This document shows positions 7,311-18,836 of a DNA stretch of 64,000 nucleotides, in pieces (the first letter of the stretch is position 1; each line of letters opens with the position of its first letter). A model generated the notes under the pieces. The model was not told where the DNA came from, ran no database searches, and worked only from the letters and a program-made list of their open reading frames with translations. Where the stretch lies: assembly GCA_963734865.1 (NCBI GenBank), contig CAVTIV010000017.1, forward strand, positions 1-64,000, in the 5' to 3' direction. Source of the DNA: CBDCUW01 sp963734865. GTDB lineage: Bacteria; Planctomycetota; Planctomycetia; Pirellulales; Pirellulaceae. A program made the translations under genes and the position numbers.

Positions 7311-8561
7311 ATGGAAATACTCGGCGGCCCCCTATACGCCGTGGCCGGTGCCGGGGAATCACACGGACCAGCTGTCACGACGATCGTCTTTGGCTGTCCG
7401 CCCGGAATGTATCTCCGGCGCGAGCAAGTGCAGCAGTACTTGGATCGTCGTCGGCCTGGCGGAAATCGTCACGGCACGCCGCGAAATGAAAAAGACAAAG
7501 TCGTATTCTTGTCGGGCCTTTATCAAGACGATCACACCAAATTGCTGGGCGGCTCACAGCTTTCGCTACTGGTCGACGGCAACCGTTTTGAAACCGAGGG
7601 ATACGAAGAGGGTTACACCACGGGCGAGCCGATCGCCGCGGTCGTCCTGTCGACGTCGAAGAAATCGGGCGACTACACACAGTTCGCCGGGCCCGCCGGC
7701 GAGGTGCGTCCGGGACACACCGATTTGGTGAAATTCCATCAGTCGGGTGGATTTGTCGACATCCGTGGTGGTGGCCGATCGAGCTATCGGGCCACGATCA
7801 GTGATGTCATCGGAGGATCGATCGCCAGGCTATGGCTCGAGCAGCGATTCGGCACCGTGATCCTTTCCTCGATCACGCAGGTCGGATCGCTGAAGGCAAC
7901 CAACAGTCTCTCCGAGCACTTTGCGCGAATGGTGAGCGAGAGTGGCGATTTGCGAATCGACGCCACCGCCATCGCCGAGGCGGTAGCGGTGCTATCGGCG
8001 TCGCAAATTCATTCCTTCGATTCGGTTTTCGCCGACCAGGCGGCCGATTTGATCAAGCAGACTCGCCAGGACGGTGATTCGTTAGGGGCTGCGGTCGAGG
8101 TGGTGGCGTTGAATGTGCCGCCCCTGCTGGGCGATCCGTTATACAACAGCCTCAAAGCCGCGATCATGGGGACGCTCGGGGGACTCAATGCGGTTCAGTC
8201 GTGCGAGCTGGGGGCGGGCCGAGAGGTGATCGAGCGACTGGGCAGCGAGAACAACGATCCGATTCGCTCGACCGGATACGCCGCCAACAGCCACGGCGGC
8301 CTGATCGGAGGCATCACGACTGGCATGCCGCTGGTTTTTCGAGTCGGGTTCAAACCCACCTCGACGATCAATAAGCCGCAGCAATCGGTCCGTAAGAACC
8401 TCAGCGAAATCGAATTCGAGCTGAAAAAAGGTCGGCATGACCCGTGTGTGGGTGTTCGTGCGGGGGTCACTTTGGAGTCACGCATGGCCATCGCGCTGAT
8501 GAATGCCGCTTTGATGCACCAATCCCAGAGCCCGGGCAATGATTTGCCAAAGCTGTTTTGA
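7311..8561 (+). CDS. aroC: Chorismate synthase
   Basis: This 416-residue protein is recognisable as AroC, which converts 5-enolpyruvylshikimate 3-phosphate to chorismate with reduced FMN, the last common step of aromatic amino-acid synthesis. Visible markers are AGAGESHGPAVT near residue 13 (signature 1), RPGHTDLVKFHQSGGFVDIRG followed by GRSSYRATISDVIGG (FMN/substrate region), GGLNAVQSCELGAG, NSHGGLIGGITTGMPLVFRV, FKPTSTI and RHDPCVGVRAGVTLESRMA at the C-terminus. It is longer and more divergent than the 360-390-residue enterobacterial type. Start ATG 7311 follows a short 123-base spacer. No other shikimate gene is adjacent. Confidence 0.93.
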   Translation: MEILGGPLYAVAGAGESHGPAVTTIVFGCPPGMYLRREQVQQYLDRRRPGGNRHGTPRNEKDKVVFLSGLYQDDHTKLLGGSQLSLLVDGNRFETEGYEEGYTTGEPIAAVVLSTSKKSGDYTQFAGPAGEVRPGHTDLVKFHQSGGFVDIRGGGRSSYRATISDVIGGSIARLWLEQRFGTVILSSITQVGSLKATNSLSEHFARMVSESGDLRIDATAIAEAVAVLSASQIHSFDSVFADQAADLIKQTRQDGDSLGAAVEVVALNVPPLLGDPLYNSLKAAIMGTLGGLNAVQSCELGAGREVIERLGSENNDPIRSTGYAANSHGGLIGGITTGMPLVFRVGFKPTSTINKPQQSVRKNLSEIEFELKKGRHDPCVGVRAGVTLESRMAIALMNAALMHQSQSPGNDLPKLF

Positions 8562-8846
8562 GCCGCCGGAATGCACTTGTCGGCCGCTCGCGATGGACCT
8601 ACAATAAATGCACCTCCGTGTGTTGTCTCTGCACCGCTTGTGTGAAATCCAGCGTCGGCATTGAGCTACCGGAGATGAGTCTGCAGCACGCCGCGATCGC
8701 GCGAGCGAAGTTGCTTCAAGAATTTGAACGTCAAGCCTTTGCCGATGTGGTAGGCGACGTGAGCTTTTCGTCAATGCAGCCATTGCGTGCTTCGAAAATG
8801 GCGACAAGTAGGAATCGAAATCGTAGAAAGTGCGAGATATCAAGAG

Positions 8847-9281
8847 ATGGCAAAGTACCGACACAGAACGTTTGAGATGTTTGATTTTTTGGCCGAAGCG
8901 ACGCGTGCGCTGGAGTCGAAGTCCGCTCAATCGGTAGAGGAGTCTGACGACCCCGAGTCCTGGTCTTTTGATTACTTGCTCGCGTCACGTTCGCAGAGCG
9001 TGATTCACGTCAGGTTCAAGAATGCGGAATGTTTTGGATCCGAGACGTTGAGTGGGCTACGGAAAGATTTCTCACAACTGGCTGCGTCGTTGATGAACGA
9101 CAGTCGCGTCCTGTTGGACTTCGAGGGGGTGCAAGAGTTCTGCGCGGATTCCATCGAAACATTGGCATTGTTCAACCGCAAGCTGCAGTCCAAGGGCAGC
9201 CGGATTGCGTTATGCAATCTCGAGCCATCGGTCCAAGCCTCGTTTTTCCCTCATCGCGTCGCGGACGAGAGCAGAAGCTAA
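8847..9281 (+). CDS. STAS-domain protein (anti-sigma factor antagonist-like)
   Basis: Read from ATG 8847 (MAKYRHRTFEMFDF) this is 144 residues; ATG 8877 is a second possible start. After a polar N-terminus, residues 50-135 form a STAS fold: VIHVRFKNAECFGSETLSGL, VLLDFEGVQEFCADSIETLA, LQSKGSRIALCNLEPSV. STAS proteins of this type act in partner-switching regulation of sigma factors. The usual phosphorylated Ser after DF-GV is represented by the region EFCADSIETL. The C-terminus stops abruptly after SVQASFFPHR, shorter than usual, so a frameshift near the end is possible. No kinase partner is adjacent. Confidence 0.7.
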   Translation: MAKYRHRTFEMFDFLAEATRALESKSAQSVEESDDPESWSFDYLLASRSQSVIHVRFKNAECFGSETLSGLRKDFSQLAASLMNDSRVLLDFEGVQEFCADSIETLALFNRKLQSKGSRIALCNLEPSVQASFFPHRVADESRS

Positions 9282-9363
9282 CGTCGTTGTTGCGAAACAA
9301 AGCTGTTCCTTGATGGTTTTGACGTCGCCTGCCGTACGATTCCCAAAAGCACCGCACGGGCCC

Positions 9364-9400
9364 GAGCGTCATCGTGTCGAGCGTCATCGTGCCGAGCGTG
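9364..9400. repeat. 15-bp direct repeat, about 2.5 copies
   Basis: gagcgtcatcgtgtc (9364-9378) is followed by gagcgtcatcgtgcc (9379-9393) and a partial third gagcgtg. It lies in the intergenic region before pspA. It might be a tandem operator or a minisatellite. Confidence 0.6.
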
Positions 9401-9537
9401 TTCCAGTGACGCTTTGCGAATTGTGACTTTCTTGCCGTTTGCAAAGAACGATTCCTCGACGACAGGCTCTTTCCTATCAGCAGCGCGAATGTCAGCGCTG
9501 GGTATTCGCGGAATTGTGAACGGATGGGAGAGTGACC

Positions 9538-10218
9538 ATGAGTATTTTTTCGAGAGTGTCGGACATCATCAATGCCAACGTCAGCGACATGCTTGACCGG
9601 GCAGAAGACCCTGAAAAGATGGTCAAAATGCTGATCTTCGAAATGGAGGAGCAGATCGGCACGGTCCGTGAAGGTGTCGCCAAGGCGATTGCGGGCGAAA
9701 AGAAGCTCGAAGCCAATCTGTCCAAGAACCGCGCCGATGCACAAGCCTGGCAAGGGAAGGCCGAGGCGGTGATCAACCGTGGCGACGAAGACCTGGCGCG
9801 AAGGTGCCTGGCACGCAAGAAGGAACACGAAAGGATCGCCGACAGTCTCCAGCCTCAATGGGAGAGGGCCCGCAAGACGAGCGATTCGCTGAAGGCGGAC
9901 CTGCGTCGGCTGGAAGAGAAACTCGATGAAGCGATTCGGCGCCGGGACAGCCTGGTCGCCCGTCAGATGGCGGCAGAGGCTCAAAAGGAAGTCCAGAGCG
10001 TCGCTCCCTCGATGAACCGTGTCCAACGTAGTTTCGACAAGTTCGACCGGATGGAACGCCGCGTCGAAGACATGGAAGCCGAAGCGGCGGCGGTGGCCGA
10101 ACTGAACGATGTGTCGAGTGAGCTTGATCGGCAAGTTGAGCATCAAACAAGAGACGCCGAAGTGGAGCTCGAGCTGGCAGCGCTCAAAAAGCAGGTCGCA
10201 TCGAAACAGACTGATTAG
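9538..10218 (+). CDS. pspA: PspA/IM30 (ESCRT-III-like) membrane-stress protein
   Basis: ATG 9538 (MSIFSRVSDIINANVSDMLD) is preceded by a good ggag ribosome-binding site. The 226-residue protein is almost entirely coiled coil with the classic opening RAEDPEKMVKMLIFEMEEQI, continuing through KAEAVINRGDEDLARRCLAR and FDRMERRVEDMEAEA. PspA/Vipp1 proteins assemble on stressed inner membranes and limit proton leakage. PspBC and PspF are absent; instead two membrane-protein genes follow in the same direction (91 and 3 base gaps), implying a different envelope-stress module. I could not see a convincing sigma-54 promoter upstream. Confidence 0.9.
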   Translation: MSIFSRVSDIINANVSDMLDRAEDPEKMVKMLIFEMEEQIGTVREGVAKAIAGEKKLEANLSKNRADAQAWQGKAEAVINRGDEDLARRCLARKKEHERIADSLQPQWERARKTSDSLKADLRRLEEKLDEAIRRRDSLVARQMAAEAQKEVQSVAPSMNRVQRSFDKFDRMERRVEDMEAEAAAVAELNDVSSELDRQVEHQTRDAEVELELAALKKQVASKQTD

Positions 10219-10309
10219 TCGTCTCAACCGTTTCGTTTTCCCAGCGACAATTCAACCGCCGGTAGTCATCAAAAGCTGCCAGTCGCGTTGACGACAACAG
10301 AGATGCGTG

Positions 10310-11626
10310 ATGACCGGCCCTACCCTTACCTGCATTCGTTGTGGGAAAAACAACTCGATCCATCGACTTTGGTGTGAACAATGCCGCACGCCAGTTCCAT
10401 ACAGTGAACAAGCGCCGGCCATCCGCAAGGATCCGCGAGTCGTCCAGCGAGCGGAACTCTATCAGCACGTTCTGAAAGATCTCGAGAGGCTGCACAGCAG
10501 TCGAAAGGTCCCTGACGACACCTACGACTCGATCCGGGAATTCTACTCACACCAATGCGACGTCATTGACCAGCAGATCCTCGAGCAACAGCAAGCAGAG
10601 GCGGTTCATCGACTTGTGGTGAATGCTCGCCATACCGCTCACGCGGGACGTTTCCACGATGCGATCGGTTTGCTGCGGCAAGCGAGGACCAAGAATCACA
10701 GTGCCTTGCCGCTGCAGGAGGTGATCGCCGAGATTATCGAGAAGAATGCCCAGCAGGAACGGGTCTTGCATCTATCTCGCAAGGTGGACTCGTTGCTGCG
10801 TGAGTCCCCACAGTTTGTGACTGCTCAGCAACTCGACGAGGCCAAAGGCAGATTGCTGGATGCCCAGCGACTCGATCCAAGCAACTCGCGCGTCGCCGAG
10901 TCACTGACCAGGGTCAATGCGCTGATCATCGCGCGAGCCGCTCGCGAACTCGCTTCGCAGGCCGAGCCACAAGTCAATCAGCAGGAGGTGTTGGTCGCGG
11001 AACTGGTGGACGGCCCGATTGACCGGGCGACGCTCCAGCCAGCACCGTCGGCGTTGATGGTCGGGAAAGAGAATGAAGCGGCCGCGGCGAGTGACGCAGT
11101 CGCGCCGAGTCGCTCTTTCACGCCGAATGAATCCGTCGCCCTGAATGAACTCGCCACGCCCGGTGAGTCAGTTCGTCGGCCAGAACCGAAACAACCACGC
11201 GCTGCCGCGGCCAGCTTTCGCGACGAGGCTGAAAGCCAACGAAGTCCCACGCATCGTCTGATCGACGCCGCATCGCAATGGTCCTCGGTGGTCAAGCCGT
11301 TCTTGCTGGACAATGTCGGCTGGTTCGTGGGGGCCTTTCTAGTGGTGGCTGGCTTCGTTGTCTTGATTGTCACGTTCTGGGGAAGCATTGAGCAGAACCG
11401 CGTGCTGATGCATTCATTGGTCTATCTCAGTTTGACCGTGGCCACCGTGATGTTTTTCTTCGCCGCCTACTTCATGCGTCGGAAGTATCCACAACTGGAG
11501 AGTTCCAGCAATGTCTTGCTCGTCATTGTGGCATTGTTGATTCCACTGGTATTTGCGGCAGCCATGCTCACGTCACTTGTCCCGGCCGCACCGCCTGCCG
11601 CAACCATCATTCAGAACCCGAGGTGA
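10310..11626 (+). CDS. Zinc-ribbon protein with C-terminal membrane segments
   Basis: A 438-residue protein from ATG 10310 (GTG 10307 is adjacent). Residues 8-25 hold a CxxC...CxxC zinc ribbon (CIRCGKN, then WCEQC). Next comes a helical region to about residue 220 that may contain TPR-like repeats (FHDAIGLLRQARTKNHSALP; LDEAKGRLLDAQRLDPSN), then a Ser/Ala/Glu-rich linker to about 320. Three membrane spans close it: VGAFLVVAGFVVLIVTFWG, LVYLSLTVATVMFFFAAYF and VLLVIVALLIPLVFAAAML. The stop is only 3 bases before the next ATG, so translation is probably coupled; the C-terminus ends inside what looks like a larger membrane domain, so the break with the next gene might itself be a frameshift. Confidence 0.7.
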   Translation: MTGPTLTCIRCGKNNSIHRLWCEQCRTPVPYSEQAPAIRKDPRVVQRAELYQHVLKDLERLHSSRKVPDDTYDSIREFYSHQCDVIDQQILEQQQAEAVHRLVVNARHTAHAGRFHDAIGLLRQARTKNHSALPLQEVIAEIIEKNAQQERVLHLSRKVDSLLRESPQFVTAQQLDEAKGRLLDAQRLDPSNSRVAESLTRVNALIIARAARELASQAEPQVNQQEVLVAELVDGPIDRATLQPAPSALMVGKENEAAAASDAVAPSRSFTPNESVALNELATPGESVRRPEPKQPRAAAASFRDEAESQRSPTHRLIDAASQWSSVVKPFLLDNVGWFVGAFLVVAGFVVLIVTFWGSIEQNRVLMHSLVYLSLTVATVMFFFAAYFMRRKYPQLESSSNVLLVIVALLIPLVFAAAMLTSLVPAAPPAATIIQNPR

Positions 11627-11629
11627 TCG

Positions 11630-14600
11630 ATGAACACGACAGCGGTCTTGATCGGTCTGTTCTATGGGATGATGTCGGCGGTCATCTGCTACGTCGTTTC
11701 GATGGTCACATCGGGACTGTTTGCACGTCCGTTTTATCGACTCTATGGCCGCGTCCTGATCGGCATTTGCTCGGTGATGCTGCTGGCACCCGGTTTGAGG
11801 TGGCTGGCGTCGATGGATCCACAAATGGCGACGATCGGATTGACACTCGCCCAGTACCTGGTAATGGCTGTGCTGGGTTACGGTGTGTTCCGCTTTAACC
11901 GCAATTACATGAAGAAGGTCTTTCTGCGGCGAACCACGACGGCCTATTTCACCTTTGGCACTCTCGCCAATGCGGCGATCGTCACACTTGCCTTCTTGCA
12001 TGTGGCGATCACTGGTGCCCCGGCCTGGCGAGAGGCGGCGCCCGGTTACGTTGCCGCGGGCAACTATGGACCACTGATGGTGTTGCTTTCTGCGATGATC
12101 TTTCACACCGACTATCACCTCAAGCAATCGGTCGGTGATTTACGTCGATTTAGCCGGTTCACTTTTGTCGGCTACGCCGTCTCGTTTATCGGTGTCGCAT
12201 TATCGATTGTCCCTTATCTGGGCAAAGCGCTCGACCAACTCAGGTTCGTCGCGATCGACAGCCCGTTGTTGCAGAATTTCTTTAGCGTTCAAGCACTGCT
12301 GATCGCGATCCTCGTTTACGCATGGCTGGTTTGGCGGTACGAATCGATCCCACCGCTGTTTCTCTTGCTACTTGCGATGATCGGCGAATACCACGTCTTG
12401 GTGACTCAGTGGGTCACGCAGTCTTACGGGCCGGGAAGCTGGGGACTCGCGTCGCTTCCTCTGTTCGTTGGATTCGCCTCGCTTGATCACTATTTCGCCA
12501 AATGGGATCAACGAAAACAGGCTGCCGCCTCCGTTTCTCAGACGGACAGTTCGGCATCCGGCTCGCTGCGATTCGCGACGCCGTTTCGCCTGGTTGGGAT
12601 CGGCCTGGCAGTTGCCCTGTTCGGAATCGCCTTACGGACTCGCTTCAGTGACGTACCTGGCGGTTCGCCATCGTGGCTCGCCGTCACGTTCGCGATCTAC
12701 ACGTTGTTCTTTCTGGCTTTCGCCGTTCTACGAAACGAGGCGAAGCTGGTTTACGTCAGCGGATTGCTCGCCGGCTTGGCGGCATTGATGGGCGTCGAGG
12801 TTGTCGGTGGTGGGATGTCGGTTGCCTTGCTGGGTGGACTGGCCGCGACCGGTTCCGCCATCGCGATGGTTGGTGAGTGGAAAGGACTCAAGATTTGCTG
12901 GCGCACGCCGCTGACCGACTGCGTCTTTTTGTCCGCGATCCTCGTGACGGTAACGGTCTTCACTCGGCACTTCATCGGCGATCATCCCTACCACTTTCAA
13001 GGTGTCGGCCTGCTGGATGGGATCGCGCTGGGTTGTGCCGCATTTGCTTTCCTTGTCTCGGCCTACCAATACCGATCTTGGCTGCCAGTCTTCGCAGCCT
13101 TGATTGCATTGGCCACTACAATTCCTCCCTGGAGCGCCGCGATCGGTTTGATCGCGACAATATCCGCGGCATTGATTCGACGCAGCAGTAGCAAAGAAAA
13201 CTCGCTTCGATTGGAGGGTCGAGTCCATCTGTTTGGCGTAAAGCCTCTGCCGTTTGCGGATCTGCTTCCGTCACTTTTTGTGCAACCACTCTCATTGGGT
13301 TCGATTCCACTGGCGTTGATCGGTCTGGCTGCCTCGGTATCGCATGTCGTCCAAGGGAATTTTTCTACGACGGTGCTGGCGGGTGCTGCGATATCTGCCT
13401 TCGTGCTTGGCTTGCTGACTCGCACGTACCGCGTCAAGTGGCTTTACATCGTGTCGCTACTTGCTACCTATTTTGCGGTCGGCGCGATTGCGCATGGCAC
13501 CCTCCTTGGGTCATGGCCTGAGGGTCGAGCGATCTCCGCGCACTTGCTATTGGTTGCCACGATCTCTCTTGTCGGCTGGGCGATCGCCGCGACCTATGCT
13601 TCGTGGTGTGACCGGCTGATCAAGCGGGTCGCCGAAGCGAAAGAGACCGACCTTCGTGATCAACGTGCGTACTATGCCGGTTTGCTTTACAAAGTGACAA
13701 GCATCGTGGCCGTGATCACGCTAATCGCTTCGTTGATCGGTTGGCTTCGCGATCTTGGCTCGCCCATGGCATTGCTTGGCGCCGCTGCCCTGACATCTAT
13801 TTTGCTCGCTTTCGCGGCGTCCGTTTATCGATCGCAGATGTGGACGTACTTGTCACTCTCGGCATTCAGCTTCGCTCTGTTGAACGCTGTCGAGGCGTTT
13901 CACATTCCACGATGGGACGGCTCTGAGTCGGAGATTGGACTTTGCGCCGCCGCACTTTCCTGTTTTGCATACTGCCGGATGACTCTGCGGCCTCCGTCGC
14001 AGTCAAATGGAGTGACCAGCTGGATCAAGCCAACACCGTTGCTGCAAGCGAGCGGCCTCGATCTGTGGATCGGCCCACTGGCGGTGTACGCCATCGTCTG
14101 CAGTCTTGTCGGTGTATTCGCCACGCTCAATGTGGACTGGATCGCTGGGCTGACCTGCAAACTCTCGTCGACCGCTCCGATCGCCTACGCGATGACCGGT
14201 GTCGCCTTGTTGCTTTGCACTGCAGTTTTTCGCAGCAGGGTGCTGTATGTCCTCGGAATCGCCTTTGGGTTCGCAGCGGCACATGGCGCGATCGGCATGT
14301 CGTTGGATCGCCAGGACTTTGAGGGGCAAGCACAGTTTGTTCACTTGCTGCTTGCCGGTGGCTTGTCATTTCTCCTTTGCGGTCTGGCGCTATCGTTGCC
14401 GTCGGATTCAACCGGCTGGGCCGTCGTGGGGATGATCAGTGGCGCGAGTCACTGCAGGCAAATCGCGAATTCTACGCCGGCGTACTCGTGCATGTTGCTT
14501 TCGCGTCGAGCGTTCTTGTTCTCGCCGGTCTCGCGAGTTCTGCGATATTCGAAGACCTGGCCACATCCACTGCGGCGTTGATGAACATTTGCGTCAGTCT

Positions 14601-17600
14601 GTTGTTGGCAGCGACATTTGGCTCTCTCGGATTGATCTATCGTTCGCGTATCCAAACCTATTGTGCATTGGCAGCCGGCTGCTTCGCACTTCACGGCACC
14701 GCCGCAATGATTGTCCCCGAAGGTTTGCGGGATGACTACCAAACACTGTTCGTATCGGTGTCGGCCGTTCTGTTTGGCTTGGTGTCCTGGTTGGTCACAT
14801 GGCTCGAACGCCGAGATGAAGAGCAAATTCTTGTGGGCTCCCAACGGCTGTACGATTGCTGGCAGAATCCACCACTGCCTCTCGTTTCGCTCGACGCATC
14901 GCTGTGGGCAAGACCACTGGCGCATGTCTCGATCATCGTAGCCTTCCTTGGTCTCTTCTTCGTTGGGAACAGCTGGGTCACTCACGGGGGTCCCTACGCA
15001 GACGTATGGCTGACGGTCATTCCGATTTATCTTGCCGCCGCCGCGTGGTTTATCTGCACCAAGACCCATCGCCCGGGATGGTTTCAGCATTGGACCGTTG
15101 CCAAGGATGCCGATTTACCGCAACGTCGGACAGCGGCGGATCGGGCTGAGCGTGGAGTTTTCTATGTTCTCGCGATCATCACCGCTGGCGCGGCGATCCA
15201 TCTAACGGTACATCTGATCGCAATCGGAAACTTGCCACTGCGACCCGCTCTGAGCTGGCACCTGCTGTTGGCCGCGACACTATCACTGGTGGGCTGGGTT
15301 GCCGCCACGATGTACACGATTCATTGCCAGAAGCGAATCAAAACGTCGGATCCGACCGTCTCGAAACGCCTCCAAACCGAGCTGCAAATCTACGGCGGAC
15401 TGCTGCACATTGTCGTCGCCTTGAACGCTCTGATTGTGCTCGTCATTGCCTGCGGTTTCGGGATTCCTCCCCACGATCCATCCGCTCTGCTGTTGGGATC
15501 GCTCGGATTGCTGATCCTTTTTTTCGGACTCGCAAGTGGTACCTATCGATCGCAACTCGGCAGTTACCTTTCCATCTTGGCCGTCGGATTAGCGACGATC
15601 CATATCGCCTCGATGATCGCTCTGCCATGGCCGTCGCTCGGTTCGCTTGCCGTTCCGGCAACCGCTCTGTTGGCTCTGGCTCTGGTGTCGGCAGCGACAT
15701 TCCTGGCCAGATACAAACCGTCTGACCCGGAAGACCGTGATCCGAGTGACTTCTATCTGCCATCCCCGTGGTCGGAACCACCGCTGCCGATGCGAACCTT
15801 CACGCCGCTGTCGACCTGGCTCGATCCGCTTCGCAATTTATCGATCTTTTTCGCCGTTGCCAGCGCCGCGGTGATGGTGGCCGGCGGAATGGCGTTGTTC
15901 ACCGTTGAGCACGAGTTTCTGGCAGAGTACGGATGGATGGGAGATCATCGAGCGGGCGAGGCTTTGATGACCTGTCTCTGCGTCGCGGCGACGTTCGCAG
16001 TGGCGGCGAGACTCTACCAGACGTCGCTGCTCACCTATCTGGCAACGATCGTGCTCGCCGTCAGCACGCCCGCGGTTCTAGAACTGCTTGGCCAGCCGAG
16101 CACTCATCTCGGTATCGCGATCGCTCTGCTAGCGATGGCTTGCTGGTCAGCGGGATTCATCGCCGAACGATTCGCTGCGCGACGGAACCGATCTGCCGAG
16201 CAGCCAATCTCATCCATCCTGATCAACGTCTATGAACAACCTCTGATCCGAAGCTCGGCGTGTCTGGCGGCGATCGCGATCGGACACAGTCTGCTGGTTT
16301 GGAGGCTTGATGGGTGGCTTGCCTGTCAAACACCACTTGTGATCACGTTGGCCATCAGTGCCGTCACGCTGATGCTAAATGCTCGCTCACTGAGTGTGTT
16401 GGAGCGAGTCGCTTGGGCACGCATGATGGTCTACCTCGCTTGTTTCTCGCTCGCCGGATGCTGGCTTGCCGCTTCCTCGATGACATGGAAGTCCCTCAGT
16501 GGATTGGGGCCCAATGCGGCGCTCACGGCACTGGTACTTGGCACGATCGGTCTGTTGCTGGTTGAACATGCTCGCTCGATCGCCGATTCGAATCCAACGG
16601 GCTCAGCATCGCGGTTGACGTTTGGCGAACCGATTTCCCACTTCGCTTCGGGACTTTCCATCGTTGCGATTCTGTTGGCGGCGATCTCTGTGATCCGTTC
16701 CCTTGGCTTGACCCTCGATCTGCAGGCGACTGAGAAAATTCTCTCGCAGATCGACCTGTCGGCAATTCTGCCGCTGGCGGGCACATTGCTGATATCGGCT
16801 GCGGTTTGTCTGCTGAGCGTTCGTGTGCAGAAGCATGTTATCTGGTTGTACGGGACCGTCGTCTTGGGTAGTGGCGGAGCCTTACTGCTCATCGAAACGC
16901 AAATGCACTGGGAGGCGGGGATGCTGGCAATCGTCTCTCTGCTGGTGATGAACATACTCGTCTCGTCGGCGCTCATTGTGCGAGCCAACCGACCATGGGT
17001 CGAGTCACTGCTCGGGCTCTCCCACTCACGATGCGAACGTCCGTTCTATGAGTGGCCGCTGCTTCTGACCGCTCTGCTGCTCGTTGGCCAGAGCATCTAC
17101 TTGGCCTACATGGTGCGAGTCGGCGCCGCTGGGGGCAGCAGTTGGCCATGGCTGTGGGTCAACCTGCTTGGCGGAGCGGTCTTCTTTCAAGTCTTGTACT
17201 TGCGCCAACAATCCGACGACGTTCATCTGCTGCTCGGATCGAGCGTCGTCGGTCTGACCGGCATCGGGCTGTCAACCGGTTGGGCGATCACACCCGATGT
17301 CGCACTGGCAATGTTGGGGATCGCTTGGGGCTTGGTTGCGGGTTTGCTGCAGCTTTCCGTTGGCAAACGAACGGTCCGACTGCTTCGTCTGCCGCTTGCG
17401 TCAAGCCAACGGCAGAGCATTGAGAAAATTCTGCTCGGTTGGTCGATCGGTTTACTCCTGCTGTCGCTGATCATCACGATCCCGGTTGCGGTCATGTTCC
17501 GTCCAGCGATCCCCAACGTGACGATCGTGCTACTGATTGCGACACTGGCCACGGTCATTGGGGGAATCCGATGGCGAAGCGTTCATGCCACAACCCTATC

Positions 17601-18789
17601 GGCCCTGCTTGTACCGCTTTGTTTCATCTCGGCGACTATTTTCTACGGACGCCAACAACAGTTGCTCGAGTACGGAGGTTTGCTTGCGGCGAGTCTTGCC
17701 TTGGTCTACTACGCGGCCAAATGCCTGATCCGGCGGCGGGTGACGCGAGATCACATCGATCCGTTCTTGACCGGTACCAGCGACGCTCTGGCTTCTGTCT
17801 CACAACTGCTCAGCGGCGCCGTGGTATTGCTTTCCATCGCATCGATTTCGCAGGCGAGCCCCGCCCTACCAACAGCTCTGTCACTGGGATTGACGAGTGT
17901 TTACTGGCTGTGGATGGCCTGGGACTCCGACGCCGAACTGTTTGCCTACGGAGCGGTGATCGGCTGGTTCGTCACACTTGTTTATGCCGGCAATGTGTTG
18001 CTCAGTATCCCCTTTGCTGACAATTCACTTGCCGCCTTCTTCGTGATCGGCTACAGCCTGCTGCTGTACGGCACCAATGTTCTTGTCAGCCGAACGGATG
18101 AGTCGAAAGCGAGAGTGTTTTTGCGCCCGAGCTACTATGTCGCGCTCGCGTTGCCGATCTCACTGATCGTCGCCATTCCGTTCGATCAAAGATCGCCAGC
18201 GGCGTTCGCTCTGCTGGCGGCCGGTTCGTTTTACCTAACGGTCACGCGTCAGTCACAGACACGGTGGACGATGTACGTTGCGGCACTCTTGATGAACTTC
18301 GCGATCTACTTGTGGGTACCGGCGGCCCGTGAGATCACTGGACTGTATCAGTTGTACGTGATTCCCGCCGCGATCACGGTGCTGATCTTTGCACAACTGC
18401 ATCGCCGCGAGCTCCAGCCTCAAGTTCTATCGAGTATCCGGCTGGCGGCCTCTGGAGCGATTCTGGCGGTCTCGACGTTCGAGGTATTCTTCACCGATCA
18501 GCCGAGCCTGCTGCAGTTTGTGGCCGTGCTGTTCTTGAGTCTGGCCGGCATCACGATAGGAATTGCGATTCGCATCAAGCCGTTCGTCGCCATGGGAATC
18601 GCCTTTCTCGTCCTCAATGTCGTGGGCCAATTGGGACTGCGGTTCCAAAACGAGGGCGGCATTGCGCGAGCGGTGATCCTGATCGGGGTTGGCATGTTTG
18701 TGTTGGCCGCAATGATCTTTTTCAACATTCACCGCGAGAGAATCCTCCGCCAATACCGGGGTTTCCTGGTCGACAACGAATGGGAGTAG
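11630..18789 (+). CDS. Giant internally repeated polytopic membrane protein (one frameshift in this sequence)
   Basis: Two overlapping frames (11630-14581 and 14377-18789) join with a one-base deletion between about 14370 and 14435 to give some 2,386 residues with several dozen predicted spans. The joint is supported by an internal repeat: HLLLVATISLVGW...YYAGLLYKV near 13540-13700, HLLLAGGLSFLL...(frame change)...REFYAGVLVHV near 14340-14500, and HLLLAATLSLVGW...QIYGGLLHIV near 15260-15425. Each repeat of about 265-305 residues also contains a YRS...TYLS-type pair of helices (VYRSQMWTYLSLSAFSF; IYRSRIQTYCALAAGCF; TYRSQLGSYLSILAVG). The C-terminus ends HRERILRQYRGFLVDNEWE. There is no enzyme motif. 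I do not know a named family for it, although its style recalls DUF2157/DUF2339-type membrane proteins. It follows pspA and the zinc-ribbon gene in one transcription unit. Confidence 0.7.
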
Positions 18790-18836
18790 CACGCGCAATG
18801 CTGCAAACGGTGATCTGTACCCGCGGCAGCAATCGG

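Noticed and set aside
8558..8875. 105-codon frame after aroC
   Set aside because: Overlaps the STAS gene in another frame, no similarity and atypical composition.
9282..9537. Sigma-54 promoter for pspA
   Set aside because: No TGGCAC-N5-TTGC-like pair could be found; gttcc-gtgacgctttgc near 9400 is too weak.
9172..10227. 351-codon minus-strand frame opposite pspA
   Set aside because: Antisense shadow of a coiled-coil gene; hydrophobic/Arg-rich composition without a domain.
14377..18789. Second giant frame as an independent gene starting with TTG
   Set aside because: The start lies in the middle of a repeat module and the preceding frame loses similarity in the same place, so a frameshift is the simpler reading.
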